A program made the position numbers and the translations under genes. A stretch of 64,000 nucleotides of DNA. Source: Liolophura sinensis. Lineage: Eukaryota; Mollusca; Polyplacophora; Chitonida; Chitonidae. The notes under the pieces were generated by a model. It was not told where the DNA came from. It worked only from the letters and a program-made list of their open reading frames with translations, and ran no database searches. The stretch spans positions 3,038,001 to 3,102,000 of the forward strand of contig NC_088304.1 in NCBI RefSeq assembly GCF_032854445.1. The letters are read 5' to 3'. The stretch's first letter is position 1. Each line of letters opens with the position of its first letter. Below are positions 46,349 to 58,835 of this stretch, piece after piece.

Positions 46349-49300
46349 ATGAGCAAATCAACACAGGAAACTGACAAGGAAAACCCCAATCTACCTTGGT
46401 ATGGACATATGATTTATTTGGTGTATTGTTGTACCGTGTCACACAGTTCATTCTGCCGCTCTTTTTCACGATGTTGTTGTTGTACAACATTTTTCGCAGA
46501 AACTTTGGTCTTGTGTACATTGGAACAAACTTCCTGATCTGCTCAGATGATAACAACTTTTCAGAAAGTCAGGTCATAAAATCAGTAAATAATTATGTCA
46601 ATTAAGCTTTCCGTTTAAACATAGTCGGTGGCGGAAAAATTTCGTATTCTTGGATAAGCTGATGGGGACTGATCTGTTGTCAGAGTTGCAGGTGTAAAAA
46701 GACAAGAACAAAGTAGTGTCATAAGTATTGAATAATTCAATTAAGTTAAGCGTTGTAGGCTGTTTTGAGCAATTTCTGATAGATACCTGCCTCAGCATAT
46801 TATCTTTGAATTCAACAACCTGGTAGGTTCATTTTGCAAGGCACCCATCCATCTCTTCTCATTTAAGACCAGAAATCGATGTGTTCTGCCGTTTTGGAGT
46901 GGATTTAATGGCCAACTTTGTTCTACAAAGTGCCTCGTACAATGGACCTACTGGGTTTTTTAATTCATCAATTAAATGTTGAGGAAGGTGAATATCAGAA
47001 ATTTTGAAAACAGACCTCAATGTTTGATGTAACCAAGACGGAAGACATTTGGGCATTTGCTATTTTACTTGTTTAATTGTGACATACACTCGCAGTCTTG
47101 GCATTAAAAATGTTGTCTAATTAACATGGAGGTTAATAATCCGTCTGGATGGACTTAGTAGTGTGCTACTTTAAAATTTTGACATTCATTGTAATACTGA
47201 TTCCATCAACGCCTCTCCTTCCAACTCATGGCAGTCCAAATCACTTCCTCTGTGCATGTGTAATTATGTGTAATTTTCCAGTGGAATCTCTTATACCATC
47301 CTCTTAATTTATTATCCACTCCAGTGGAACTAATTCACTTGCTGCCTTGTGGTCACATTGAACGCCAGAGCTTCAGCGGTACTGGGCGCCTTGTGAAGTG
47401 TCACATGACGTACTTCTGCGTGTGAAATGCAACTGAGCTTGGACATTGAAATCCTGGAGAAAAACTATTATATTTCCATTGTTTTTTGCAAGAACAAGTT
47501 CAGTGTTCGTAACTCAAACCAAAAAGGCATAGAAAAGAACTTGCATTGTAGTGCAAGTAGGTTTCGATGCTATCTGCGCAGACTTCATTGAAATCGGTCA
47601 CAGTGCGCAGATTTGCTGCAATTTCTTTGAGATGCGTTGATGGACTCAGTGTTACGATAAATGTCAGGATATTATGATAGTGGTCTACAACACCAATTCC
47701 ACTCTTACCAAGGATATGGATAGTGTAGTTCATCTAGATGCAGTGCTAAAATTCTGACATTCACTGTAGAACCAAGTCTGTGACCATTCCTCAGAAAACA
47801 GATCTCAGTGAAGCCTGTAATAATGGCACCCAATCTAACTGCATTAAAAATAGAAGTTCATTTTTATACCTTTCTGGGTTAGATTGAGAAGATTGAAGTG
47901 GGTATTATAGACGAGAATGGAGATAAATATCTGAAGGATTTCAATGCCAACGCTCAGATATATTTCAAACTAACAAGTTGGTCATGTGACATTTCAAAAT
48001 GGCTGTCCATGACGAGGCTCTTGATACCACTGAAACCCTAGCAGTCAGTGTCACCACTAGGTACCTACAGCTTATGCTGGCTTCATCTCCGTCCGTCTGT
48101 GGGAAAGTCTGCCATCAACCTGCAGATGTTTGTGGATTTCCCCCGAGCTCTGCCCGGTTTCCTCCCACCATAATGCTGGCAGCCGTCATATAAGTGAAAT
48201 ATTCTCGAATACGGCGTAAAACACCAGTCAGATCAAATCAAAAGACACTGGGCAGCGAATTCGTTTCATCGGGATTCCACAGGAAAATTAGATAGAAATG
48301 TGGACATTTAAAGGGTTGTGTGGTGAGTAGGCCTTACACATCCTTTACAGCAATACAGCTGTTAATCACAGCCATTAGCTATAGCAGAATCATCAAAAGC
48401 TCTCTTACTACAAGCACCTTTTGGACCAATTGAAGGGAGGTAAATCCCTGTTCACTTCTGTTTTCTAGGGTAGAGAAATACCGCCCCAAAAGCTTGGATG
48501 ATCTTATCAGCCACAAAGATATCATATCAACAAGTAAGTAATCCTGTGATACCTAGAGAAATGCAAATAAATGCGTACAATTTGCATTAGAGGTGTTTTG
48601 AAAGTGTCAGAAGTGTTATAAGTATGTAAGGGCTGTTCCGATAAAGAACTTTGGAGAAGGGTAAAAAACTGAAATGAGATGGCTAATAATACTTTATACC
48701 ACCGTGTTAAATGGTGATTTGGTGATAGATACGTTCAGTGTTATGGATTTTGACAAAGCAGTAGAACAACCTTCTGCATCTGTTTTCCAGTTCTAAAACT
48801 GTTTGCATGTAAACTCGCTTAGAAAAGGAAATCACATATTTATTTGTCTGGCGTCTTTGTTTATTCTGGATTATCTTTAGTCAGTTGGAAAAGTGAAAAT
48901 AGCAATATGTGTGATACAGTAAACAGTAAAGGTGAATAATTCATGTGGAAAATGTCTGTAAGACATGGGTTGATTTGGGTAAACGTGTGTTTGTATACAG
49001 GGTCACATGCGGGCTATTTTTCATACCCTTGATGGGTGCCCATATTAAAGCTAGAGGTAAAAAAAAAGAGCCCAAATTAAGAGGTGTAATAAATTATAAA
49101 AAAAAATAAATTGTTTATTTATTTGAATGAATTTGATGTTAAAAATTTGTAATTTAATATTACTTCTAACTCAGTCAATATCCTTTTTGTCAAGTTGCAT
49201 AATTAACCTAATGTTACACACAGTTCCACAATTTCTAGGTTTTATTCCACATTAGGGAATAAAAGGGTGTCCTATTTAGAAAGCTGTATTTGAACTGTGC

Positions 49301-52300
49301 ATGGATTACAATGAGATTGTTTGTGGCTGAATTCATCTTGATGCAGTGGATGCACAAATTAATTTTCACCCCCCATATCTCAAATGAAAAGAACCTGACA
49401 GGGCACATTAATGTGAATTTTTAAGAAGAAAATCATGTTATTAACCAGATAATCCAGAAGTAAACAGTGGGACTGAAATCTCTTTATAATGTTTTTGCTG
49501 TTTACTTTCTCATTCTGAGTTAGTCTCACAAGACCGCTTATCTCCTCTGTTGTTTTTCAATGATGTTTACTTTCACTTTCAGTTCGTAAGTTTGTCTCAC
49601 AGGATCGCTTACCTCACCTGTTATTTTATGGGCCCCCAGGGACAGGGAAGACCAGCACCATCCTGGCTGTGGCCAAGCAAATCTACACACCTAAAGAGTT
49701 TAATTCCATGGTTCTTGAGGTAAACTTAACAGTGCTCTCTGGTGCTTGAGTGCTCTCTGGTGCTTGAGTGCTCTCTGGTGGCTGAGAGTGACTACCTGAT
49801 AAGTTCAGTATCCAGTCAAGTGAAGTTTAAGAATTTATCATCGATAAATGTTGTACATTTAGTTCTCTGCAACCTGGCATATGGAATAACCTAAGTACTT
49901 GTTGTACTGATGTTAGTGTTGAATGATAGCTTGATAGAGTGAGGTGTCATTGGAATGGCATTGCAGTGATGCGGCGCTATATTGTGTGGTTTGATTGTCT
50001 TTGTCACTTGGATTGCCGGTTTAAACGCGGCCTTGGATGAAGAATCTGTAGATTCTTGCCTCACATCTCTGTTGGTGGGGTGAGATGTCAGTAAGTGGTC
50101 AAGATGTTATTATGGCTGTGTAATATTCATGTTGTGTAAGACCACATGTGTGCATATCTGTCAGTCAGGTGCCCTTTGTGGCCTAGTGGTTAATGTGCTA
50201 GCGTAGCACACTTTTCCAGGATCTTGAGCATTCAAGGCCAACTCATACTTCCTCTCCGGTTGCGTCTGTGAAGACGTCCCAGCAACCTGCAGATGATGAG
50301 GAGTTTTCCCAGGCTCTGCCCAGTTTCCTCCCACCATAATATCGTAATGCTGATCACCATGATACTATTGCAATATTCTTGAGTACGGCGTAAAAATGAA
50401 ATCAATAAATAAATATCTGTGTGTCAAGCATGGAAATGTTCTTCAGTAATTAGCAGATGGTTGATGGTTTTCTGCGTGCATTCTAGTTTCCTCTAGCCAA
50501 AAAACTGCGCTCCAACTCCTAACCCCCATTGTGAACACTGAAATCAAGTTTCTGACTTGCACATTTCAGCTGAATGCCTCAGACGACAGAGGAATTGGGA
50601 TAGTCAGAGGACAGATTCTTAACTTTGCCAGCACAAGAACCATTTTCAAGTGAGTTGCTGATTAGAAACTAGGTCTTTGTCACGTACCTAGTTAAGGGCA
50701 GCGAATTGTTCAGACACTGCTGTTTCTCTCCTATAAACCATACTGCTGTCGTAAAACTGAAAGTAAAACTTGTACCAAAGTTACTTTTTGTTTTATATAT
50801 GATAAATGTTTGCATTAAAATTAAATCATTTAAAAAATGAGAAAGACATGTTTTGCTTAAGAATTTCAGTAAGTCTTTGAATGCAATTTGCTTCTCTGCA
50901 GATCTGGATTTAAGATTGTGATTTTAGATGAAGCTGATGCTATGACGCAGGATGCCCAAAACGCATTACGCAGAGGTAAGAGTACCTGAATTCACTTGTA
51001 GTGCGCACCTAAAGCCATGAATTCTGTTGTAGGATGCACCTGAAGCCATGAATTCTGTTGTAAGATGCACCTAAGGCCATGAATTCTGTTGTAAACCAGT
51101 TAGATTGTACAATCAGTTCACAGCAATCCCCTGATGTTCTTGTGACCTTAATGACAACGAGCTGTTGACAGTTATGTTCAGCCAGTATGATGTGTGTATT
51201 TATTCCCCAAACATGTGGTGGTTCATCATTAATTTTCCGAATGTTGATGGGTTATCTGGATATACTGGTTTCCTGTATTAAAACTGGCTAATTAAACCAT
51301 TAACATTTTTGAGTGTGACTATAAGGGGATGCATAATCGATTTTGACAAGCTGGTGTGAGAGATAGGAAAATCCTGGCTATACTTAGCCTAAGCTCAGTT
51401 TTAGGTATGGTAGATTTGTTCAGGTGTGACTGTCGGCCAATCAGTGTTGATTCAGGTGTGACTGTCAGCCAATCAGTGTTGATTCAGGTGTGACTGTCAG
51501 CCAGTCAGTGTTGATTCAGGTGTGACTGTCCGCCAATCAGTGTTGATTCAGGTGTGACTGTCTGCCAATCAGCATTGATTCAGGTGTTACTGTGGGCCAA
51601 TCAACATTGATTTGATATCCCTTCAGACAACAATCTTTTTTTTTTTGATTGGTTACTTGAAAAAAGTTGTGGATGATGATGATGCTTATCATCCTTGTCC
51701 AGTCTTTAAGGTATTACATTAAACAGTGTGGCAAATCTTCTGTATGTGAATGTTTCAGTGATAGAGAAGTTCACAGAGAATACTCGCTTCTGCATCATCT
51801 GTAACTACCTGTCCAAAATAATTCCTGCCATTCAGTCTCGGTGTACGAGATTTAGGTTCGGGCCCCTCACCACGGACCAGATGGTGCCCAGGCTGGAACA
51901 TGTGGTCAGTGAGGAACAGTGAGTAAAATGGCTGAGCAAACACCTCGGGCCTTTTTCACAATATTTCATGAATCAAATGGCTCTTAACTTTTTTCGTAAA
52001 TGGCGCTGTTTGGGTTAAAGCACCACAAGGTGTGATATATGAAAAATGTTAAAATGTTGATTTAACAAAATTGGTCCAGATCCTGCTATCTAACCGCAGT
52101 AAGAATGTTATGGAAAATTATAGTATTGCCCAAAATGTTTGAAATCCACTTACCCCTCCATGCAAGGGATCGAAATGTCTGAAATGCATTTAACCCTACA
52201 TGTAAGGGGTAAAAATGTCTGCTATTTCAAGCTCTTCAGAGTGATGTCCTCAGCAAAAATTGAGTGCGTCCAGTATGATTTAAATGTGTGAAATGAAACA

Positions 52301-55300
52301 GATTGCAGTTTTTAAATTTTTTTATTTTTAGCTCTTGAAGTCAGAGGCCAAACATTTTTACCCCAGATGTGTCCCCATTAATCCAGTATTTTGCTTTGAT
52401 CCCATATTGGGTCATTTTCAATTCACTATGGCAGAATTCTACAGTCTTTTCTGCTGAAGTCAGTTATCAGATAACTTAAATTTGTTGACAGGATTAAAGT
52501 GACAGAAGATGGAATGAAGTCTGTGGTGACGCTGGCCTCGGGTGATATGAGAAAAGCACTCAACATTTTACAGGTATGTGCTTTTTTTGCTTCAAGTAGG
52601 GTTCCCTGTACTAGATGTCATTGTGATTTTTTGCTGACTTTATTGGTATTGTATGCTGTACTCAAGAAAATTTCATGTATACAATGGGGACCAGCCATGT
52701 GGTCGGAGGAAACTGGGCAGAGCCAGGGGAAACCCACGGCCATCCACAAGTAGGCCTCTCCATGTGGCACTGTTGAGGAAGCCAGCATGAACTGGGCTTG
52801 AACTCACAAGGACTGCATTAGTGAGAAGCTCCTAAGCACCAGGCCACTTATGTTGTAGTGCCTCTTGCTTGGATTATCCAGGCCAGCAGTTACACATGTA
52901 GCGATTTTCAAGACTCAGGGATGGTAGCTATGTTCACATGTAGGCTGTGTGTGGGAGGGTTAAACAAAGTACTAGAGAGCTATGCAGTGAACTCACAAAG
53001 CCATGCAGTGATCTCACATTGCCATGCAGTGATTTAACAGTGCTGTGCAGTGACCTTAGTCCCATGCAGTGATCTCACATTGCCATGCAGTGATTTAACA
53101 GTGCTGTGCAGTGACCTTAGTCCCATGCAGTGATCTCACAGTACCATGCAGTGATTTAACAGTGCTGTGCAGTGACCTTAGTCCCATGCAATGATCTCAC
53201 AGTACCATGCAGTGATCTAACAGTCCTATGCAATGACCTCACAGTGCCATGGAGTGATCTCACAGTAGCATGCAGTGATCTAACAGTCCTATGCAATGAC
53301 CTCACAGTGCCATGGAGTGATCTCACAGTACCATGCAGGGACCTCACAGTACCATGCAGTGAACTTGCAGTGCCATGCAATGACCTCACAGTACCATGCA
53401 GTGATCTAACAGTGCCATGCAGTGACCTCACAGTCCCATGCAATGAGCTCACTCACTGAAGTGAAAGTTCAGGGATTATGTGAAATGTTGTGGGTTTCAT
53501 CACCCTAAAAATTCTGCAGTTGGACAGATTTTTACGTGAAATATAGTAGTTCATCCAACCATGCTCCCTTTTTATTTCAGAGTACGTCGATGGCGTTTGA
53601 TGAAGTAACAGAAGATAATGTGTACACGTGTGTGGGGCATCCGCTAAGGAGGGATGTGGAGAACATCGTCAATTGGATGCTGAATGACAGCTTCTCAGCG
53701 GCTTACAAAAGTATCCTGTCACTCAAATGTATAAGAAAACAAACAATGAAGAAAGCAACAACTTAGACACCTACGAAATCTGCATTTTGATTTTCACTTA
53801 ATTGAGTGCAGCCATCTGTCATGACTTAAGTCACCGTGGAGTGCCCGGTTTCCTTAACTCATAAACCTGAATGCTGTTGAACGAATGACAGATCCTAAAG
53901 TACGGCATGATATGCCGGTCACGAACTTAGATTTAATACCAGTGCGAGATTGTTGTACTTTTACTGGAAATAAATGAATGAATGTTGTAAAATTTCAGCT
54001 AGAGCTCACACAGTATTGACAGCCGCGGTCGTCGAATGGCAGGCTGATTTAACACTGGCAGTGCTGTGAAGAGCTTTCAGATATATATACTACTGCGTTG
54101 CAGCTAAAATTCTGAGTGACTCATTTTTCTGATTCTGAGATCTCTATTTTCTCATAAATATGTCTTGAGGTTGTCTTGAAAAGGGTAAATTTGAACTCCA
54201 ATAGTAATATTTTGTGGCCTTTTTTTTCGTCTGAATTGTTAGGGTACAGACAGTATTTTGTGAATGCAGCATAATGTACTGAGGAATCTTGTTCTGTTGA
54301 CGTCTTCAAAAAATAACTGTCCTTAACACTGTGTTGATATCTCCGCCCTGAAGACTGCAAAAGGCCTGGCGTTACAGGACATACTCTCAGAAGTTCACAA
54401 TTACGTCCACAGGAGTAAGTAGGACCAGACAACACATTGTTCCTAACTAAACACTTCTGAAATATCTTCCTAAAGTTGGGGGTCTTTACTGGCTCATAGG
54501 GATTCCTTGACAGCTGTTAGATACTCTACTTAAGGGGTTGCTGGAATGAATTCAGCTCTTGCTGTTTTTTTTTTTAATGCAGATGCTCTGGGAACTCATA
54601 TAATATGTGAAGAAATTTAACATTATGAATTGTTAAGACGTACTCAGCCATTCATATATCCAGCATGTCGCGATGGTTGGATTCTGTTGTTGTACTGTTT
54701 TGTATGGGTTATGGTACTGTGCTCGATGTGGAAGCCACTACTGTATATAATGTGTTCAAAAGGCAGGATTTGCAAATCTAGGACTGATGTACATGAATGT
54801 CTTTGCATCATTTGTGGATTTTCTGCTACCTCAGTGGCTTTCATTCAACACAGAATTGCCAAATTAGGATGTAAATCACACGTAGAAAATTTTCAGATTC
54901 TAATGATACGTTGTGGAGTTGTGCTCCTTGTTCTGATTGCAGGGGTCAAGGAGTGCTGTTTTCACACAGTATGTTGATGAAGGTTAGCATGTCAGCATAT
55001 TGGGGATATATGGTAGAAAGCTATGGATATTTCCCAAATCTGTGATGTTTCTGACTTGTAATGTTTGTAATTTCAGTTGATTTTCCCATGCACATTAGGA
55101 TCCATTTGTTGGAGAAAATGGCGGATATAGAGTAAGTATCCAGTCAGCATCAACCGGTAATCTAGCATGTATTTTGTTGGCAGTGACGTCCACCATTATG
55201 CTATGAAGATAGACTTGCTCTGATGCTTGCAAATGATTTGTAGTCCTCCTTAAAAATATTTGGTTGTACAAATCCAGTATGAAATACCGGACTTAAATGA

Positions 55301-56765
55301 TTCATAAAAAATAAAGGATAAATAGGAACGGTGAATATGGAGTGTTTAATCTGGTGATAGACAAAATGGGCCCTCTCCACCCCACCATACCGCTGGCTGC
55401 AGTCATGTTGGTGACATGCTCTTCAGTCCTGCGTAAAACACCAGTCTAATACATAAAATAAATAATACAGAAATGAGAATAAACAAAATATAGTAATTTT
55501 TCACTGTGGGGCATATTTGCTGTCTTGTAAGCACAGTTCCTGTTGTGCTGTTCCTGTGACCTTGGTGAAAAAAAGCCTGCAGCATGTCCCAAGAGTATTG
55601 TGTTGCATGTGAGAGTTTTCATGTGTTACATCTAAGAGTTTTCTTGTGTTGCATGTGTGAGTTTTCATGTGTTACATCTAAGAGTTTTCTTGTGTTGCAT
55701 GTGAGTTTTCTTGTGTTACATCTAAGAGTTTTCTTGTGTTGCATGTGAGAGTTTTCTTGTGCTGCATGTAAGATTTTTCTTGTGTTGCATGTGAGAGTTT
55801 TCTTGTGCTGCATGTGAGTTTTCTTGTGCTGCATGTAAGAGTTTTCTTGTGTTGCATGTGAGTTTTCTTGTGTTGCATGTGAGAGTTTTCTTGTGCTGCA
55901 TGTAAGAGTTTTCTTGTGTTGCATGTGAGAGTTTTCTTGTGCTGCATGTGAGAGTTTTCTTGTGCTGCATGTGAGAGTTTTCTTGTGCTGCATGTAAGAG
56001 TTTTCTTGTGTTGCATGTGAGTTTTCTTGTGTTGCATGTGAGAGTTTTCTTGTGCTGCATGTAAGAGTTTTCTTGTGCTGCATGTGTGAGTTTTCTTGTG
56101 CTGCATGTGAGTTTTCTTGTGCTGCATGTAAGAGTTTTCTTGTGTTGCATGTGAGTTTTCTTGTGTTGCATGTGAGAGTTTTCTTGTGCTGCATGTAAGA
56201 GTTTTCTTGTGTTGCATGTGAGAGTTTTCTTGTGCTGCATGTGAGTTTTCTTGTGCTGCATGTAAGAGTTTTCTTGTGTTGCATGTGAGTTTTCTTGTGT
56301 TGCATGTGAGAGTTTTCTTGTGCAGCATGTGAGAGTTTTCTTGTGCTGCATGTGAGAGTTTTCTTGTGCTGCATGTGAGAGTTTTCTTGTGCTGCATGTG
56401 TGAGTTTTCTTGTGTTGCATGTGAGAGTTTTCTTGTGCTGCATGTGTGAGTTTTCTTGTGCTGCATGTGAGAGTTTTCTTGTGTTGCATGAAAGAGTTTT
56501 CTTGTGCTAATTCCCTAGGCACTTGCGTAAGGGCCTATTTATGTAATACTCCTGCTGTGAATGTGCTGTAAGGATGTGAAAATATCTAACCGTAGTGAAC
56601 ACCAGTCTAAATGGCCTTTTTGGAATGACAAGTGAAAATGTTTGATCCAAATTTGTTTATTTCAGACACAGGCTGGCCTCAGGAACAAATGAGAAGCTGC
56701 AATTGAGTTCACTGCTCGGAGCATTCCAGGTGGCGCGAGATTTAGTGGTTGCTGAGGCTTCTTGA
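46349..56765 (+). CDS. RFC5: Replication factor C subunit 5
   Basis: Small AAA+ subunit of the RFC1-5 clamp loader that opens PCNA onto primed DNA in the nucleus; also in alternative loaders. Eleven exons join in frame to 336 residues (human 340): 46349-46398, 48469-48533, 49583-49719, 50570-50649, 50902-50975, 51759-51918, 52492-52573, 53581-53710, 54337-54414, 55077-55131 and 56666-56765. Landmarks: [18 protein letters not shown], Walker A GPPGTGKT (55-62), LNASDDRGI, Walker B LDEADA (119-124), the SRC motif (162-164) with FRFGPLT, sensor-2 side [11 protein letters not shown], and C-terminal [15 protein letters not shown]. Introns 7 and 10 carry minisatellites, intron 3 a SINE, intron 1 a SINE and a dispersed repeat. 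Intron 8 looks U12-type with an unusual 3' end. Exon 3 has a decayed tandem copy just upstream. Confidence 0.96.
46850..47960. mobile_element. Dispersed repeat family X, copy 2 (RFC5 intron 1)
   Basis: Blocks 'ctttaaaattttgacattc' (47171), 'cttgctgccttgtggtcac' (47338), 'gttgatggactcagtgttac' (47636) and 'gctaaaattctgacattcac' (47744) match 38450-39290, partly inverted. Non-coding. Confidence 0.5.
48068..48245 (+). mobile_element. SINE family A, 5'-truncated (RFC5 intron 1)
   Basis: 'gcttatgctggcttcatctc' body through 'ataatgctggcagccgtcat' to 'gaaatattctcgaatacgg' and a short A-rich end. Confidence 0.9.
49499..49562 (+). pseudogene. RFC5: Decayed tandem duplicate of the start of RFC5 exon 3
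   Basis: 'tgtttactttctcattctg' then 'gtctcacaagaccgcttat' and 'ctcctctgttgtttttcaatg' parallel the true boundary at 49565-49630 ('tgtttactttcactttcag', 'gtctcacaggatcgcttac', 'ctcacctgttattttatg'). About 66 bp spanning intron end and exon start was duplicated; the copy has small deletions around the acceptor and lacks an open frame. Confidence 0.75.
49735..49790. repeat. 18-bp repeat, 3-4 copies (RFC5 intron 3)
   Basis: 'gtgctctctggtgcttga' occurs three times in a row with a partial fourth, just after the exon 3 donor. Confidence 0.85.
50165..50425 (+). mobile_element. SINE family A, full length (RFC5 intron 3)
   Basis: tRNA-like head 'ttgtggcctagtggttaatg', B-box region 'gagcattcaaggccaactc', body, and tail 'gcaatattcttgagtacgg' with 'aatcaataaataaata'. 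Sense to RFC5. Confidence 0.9.
51000..51610. repeat. Two short arrays in RFC5 intron 5 (31 bp x3, 32 bp x6)
   Basis: 51004-51090: three copies around 'gccatgaattctgttgtaag'. 51418-51610: six copies around 'gattcaggtgtgactgtcag' plus 'ccaatcagtgtt', the last ones diverged. The CCAAT pentamers in the second array are incidental to the repeat. Confidence 0.9.
52640..52855 (-). mobile_element. SINE family A, near complete (RFC5 intron 7)
   Basis: Inverted order of landmarks: tail complement 'gctgtactcaagaaaatttc', body 'ggggaaacccacggccatcc', B-box complement 'gggcttgaactcac' and head complement 'aagcaccaggccactta'. Confidence 0.82.
52985..53457. repeat. 21-bp minisatellite, about 22 copies (RFC5 intron 7)
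   Basis: 'ccatgcagtgatctcacagt' type units with alternating 'atctcacagt', 'atttaacagt' and 'accttagt' endings. Open in frame on both strands because the period is a multiple of 3; non-coding. Confidence 0.92.
53711..54336 (+). other. RFC5: U12-type intron with non-canonical 3' end (RFC5 intron 8)
   Basis: The donor GTATCCTGT fits the U12 consensus. 'gtccttaac' at 54319-54327 matches the branch consensus TTCCTTAAC at 8 of 9 positions. Only one exon boundary preserves the conserved protein ([17 protein letters not shown]; human has AYRNITELKTLKGLAL): the exon must start at 54337, so the intron ends in TG, not AG or AC, 10 nt after the branch A. No AG exists between branch site and exon. Confidence 0.72.
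55598..56512. repeat. 21/23-bp minisatellite, about 40 copies (RFC5 intron 10)
   Basis: 'gagttttcttgtgctgcatg' units of 21 or 23 bp, with C/T (gctgc/gttgc) variants; the left end has 'gttacatctaa' variants. Long - strand reading frames in all three phases ([13 protein letters not shown]-type) are by-products. Confidence 0.94.
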
Positions 56766-57737
56766 TCTGACAGCTGGCCAGTCTGTGACGACAATTTTAA
56801 ACAGGACTTCAGTGGTGAAACCCTTCTATGAATGAACACACTCACACAGATGTGTCCATAAAGGGACAGACTAGAAAACTATAGGTCTGGCTTTAATAGA
56901 GGTTATCTCCCTTTATCAATAGGTGGCAACTGCAACCTGTGAGACTTGTCAGATCCCAGATGAAATTATCATTTCCTTTTGTCTGAAGTTTTGATATTTG
57001 TGGCCAGGCCTCAGCAAAATTTCACAGGATCTTGAACAAGGAAGACTGTGAAGAGTACGCAGCCTGCAGGGATAATTCTGATGCGATAGAAAATGGGAGA
57101 AAACAAGAAATGGATCTGTACATCATATAATATGAATCATTAAATGTATGAAATACAAGTTTTGTTTCATTTTGTTGCCTTTGTCCATCTTCCAGAAGAG
57201 TTTGCAATCCTATCTCCTTTAGCTGAACGAACTAATCCAGCTCTGATTAGTTATACTGGATTAATTCAGCAGGTAAAGATGCTTTTGCCTTAAAATCACT
57301 AAGACACACGAGGTGCTGCTTCAAAACCAGGTTTGGAGAGAGAATTTATCAATTGCCCGAAACACGCTGCCTGTAGAGTCTTGTGGAAAGTATGTCAGTG
57401 ACTTGCCATGGGTCATTGAGAATTTATCAATTCCGTGAATCGCGCTGCATGTAGAGTCTTGCTGTGGAAAGTATGTCAGCAAGTTGCCATGGGTCAGTGG
57501 TTAATCATGGGCTCTGGTTTCCTCCCAAAGGACTGACCAACGACAACACAGTACAAATGAAAAAGTCTGGAGTATGGCATTAAACAATCAATCAAAGTCT
57601 GTAATTCAAGCAGCAATTCATGCTTCAGTTCCCCCTGCCCACAACCATGAACAAATTCTTGACAGGTGTTTAACAATATTCTTCCAACAGCTCGCGCATA
57701 TTTAGGGGACACTCAGCTGTAATAGTTGCACCTGTCA
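56766..57737 (+). repeat. RFC5 3' UTR/downstream region with an ~80-bp direct duplication
   Basis: No gene. Two direct copies at about 57338-57417 and 57418-57497 share 'gagaatttatcaatt', 'tagagtcttg' and 'gccatgggtca'. A decayed SINE-like tail follows at 57498-57590. Confidence 0.7.
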
Positions 57738-58300
57738 CGCACGGGTTGTAGAACAGGATGCTGGTGTCAACACAGCAGCACGTAGAACAAGACACTGCTG
57801 TCAACACAGCAGCACGTGTTGTAGATCAGGACACTGGTGTCAACACAGCAGCAGGTGCTGTAGAACAGGACATTGGTGTCAACACAGCAGCACGTGTTGT
57901 AGAACAGGACACTGGTGTCAACACAGCCAGCAGGTGTTGTAGAACAGGACACTGGTGTCAACACAGCAGCACATGTTGTAGAACAAGACACTGCTGTCAA
58001 CAAAGCAGCATGTGTTGTAGAATAGGACAATGGTGTTAACACAGCAGCACGTGTTGTAGAATAGGACAATGGTGTCAACACAGCCAGCATGTGTTGTAGA
58101 ACAGGACACTGGTGTCAACACAGCAGCACGTGTTGTAGAACAAGACACTGCTGTCAACAAAGCAGCATGTGTTGTAGATCAGCACAATGCTGTCAACACA
58201 GCAGCTTGTGTTGTAGAACAGGACATTGGTGTCAACAAAGCAGCACGTGTTGTAGAACAAAACACTGGTGTCAACAAAGCAGCAAAGAAGCCCAGCTTCA
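57738..58300. repeat. 39-bp minisatellite, about 14 copies
   Basis: Units of 'gttgtagaacaggacactgg' plus 'tgtcaacacagcagcacgt'. Intergenic between the convergent RFC5 and ALKBH2 genes. The period is a multiple of 3, hence open frames on both strands; not coding. Confidence 0.93.
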
Positions 58301-58754
58301 TTAATTTAGTGTCAAAAATTGTACGTTGATAGAATTTGATTGGCGAGGTAAAAAGAGACGAAATCTAACAACCTTTCAGGTTAATTTTCTGTACATGAAT
58401 GTACTGCCTGGCTTCTTAGAAACTAACCATTACCATAGTAGACATCTAGGTATGCACGATGCGAAAGACAAGGGAGTTCTGTAAAATACAAACTGTCCTG
58501 CATTCAACAAAACTGCAATGTGCAAAATGTCATGTGGTTTAGTCAAAGGCGGCAAATTGTGAACTGAGTCAGTCCTTTAGACCTTTCCGAACTGTCAATC
58601 AACTGGATGTCCCACACACTGGTCACAAATGTTCAATCTTTCTGTGACGTTATAATTGTTTTCATCGGGAATGCAATACAGAGCAACTTCATAAGAAGGG
58701 GTGGTAGCACATCAGATGTTTTGGGTCCATCCATTTTCAGCCAATAAATGGAAT

Positions 58755-58835
58755 TCATCCAGTTGATATGTCGTCGTCAATATTGAAAAATTTTTTAGTA
58801 TGGCAATAAACCCTAAGCAGTCACTCGCTCCAGTT
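58755..58835 (+). mobile_element. SINE family B tail fragment
   Basis: 'gtcgtcgtcaatattgaaaa' then 'ggcaataaaccctaagcag' and 'cactcgctc' match the 40900-40990 tail. The rest of 58301-59050 has no other feature and should include the ALKBH2 3' UTR. Confidence 0.6.

Noticed and set aside
54630-54977. 115-codon open stretch in RFC5 intron 9
   Set aside because: Lies inside a well-supported intron, in sense orientation, without splice signals or domain resemblance.
55619-56522. Overlapping long - strand frames rich in [13 protein letters not shown]
   Set aside because: Three phases of one minisatellite inside RFC5 intron 10; all are open because no unit encodes a stop.
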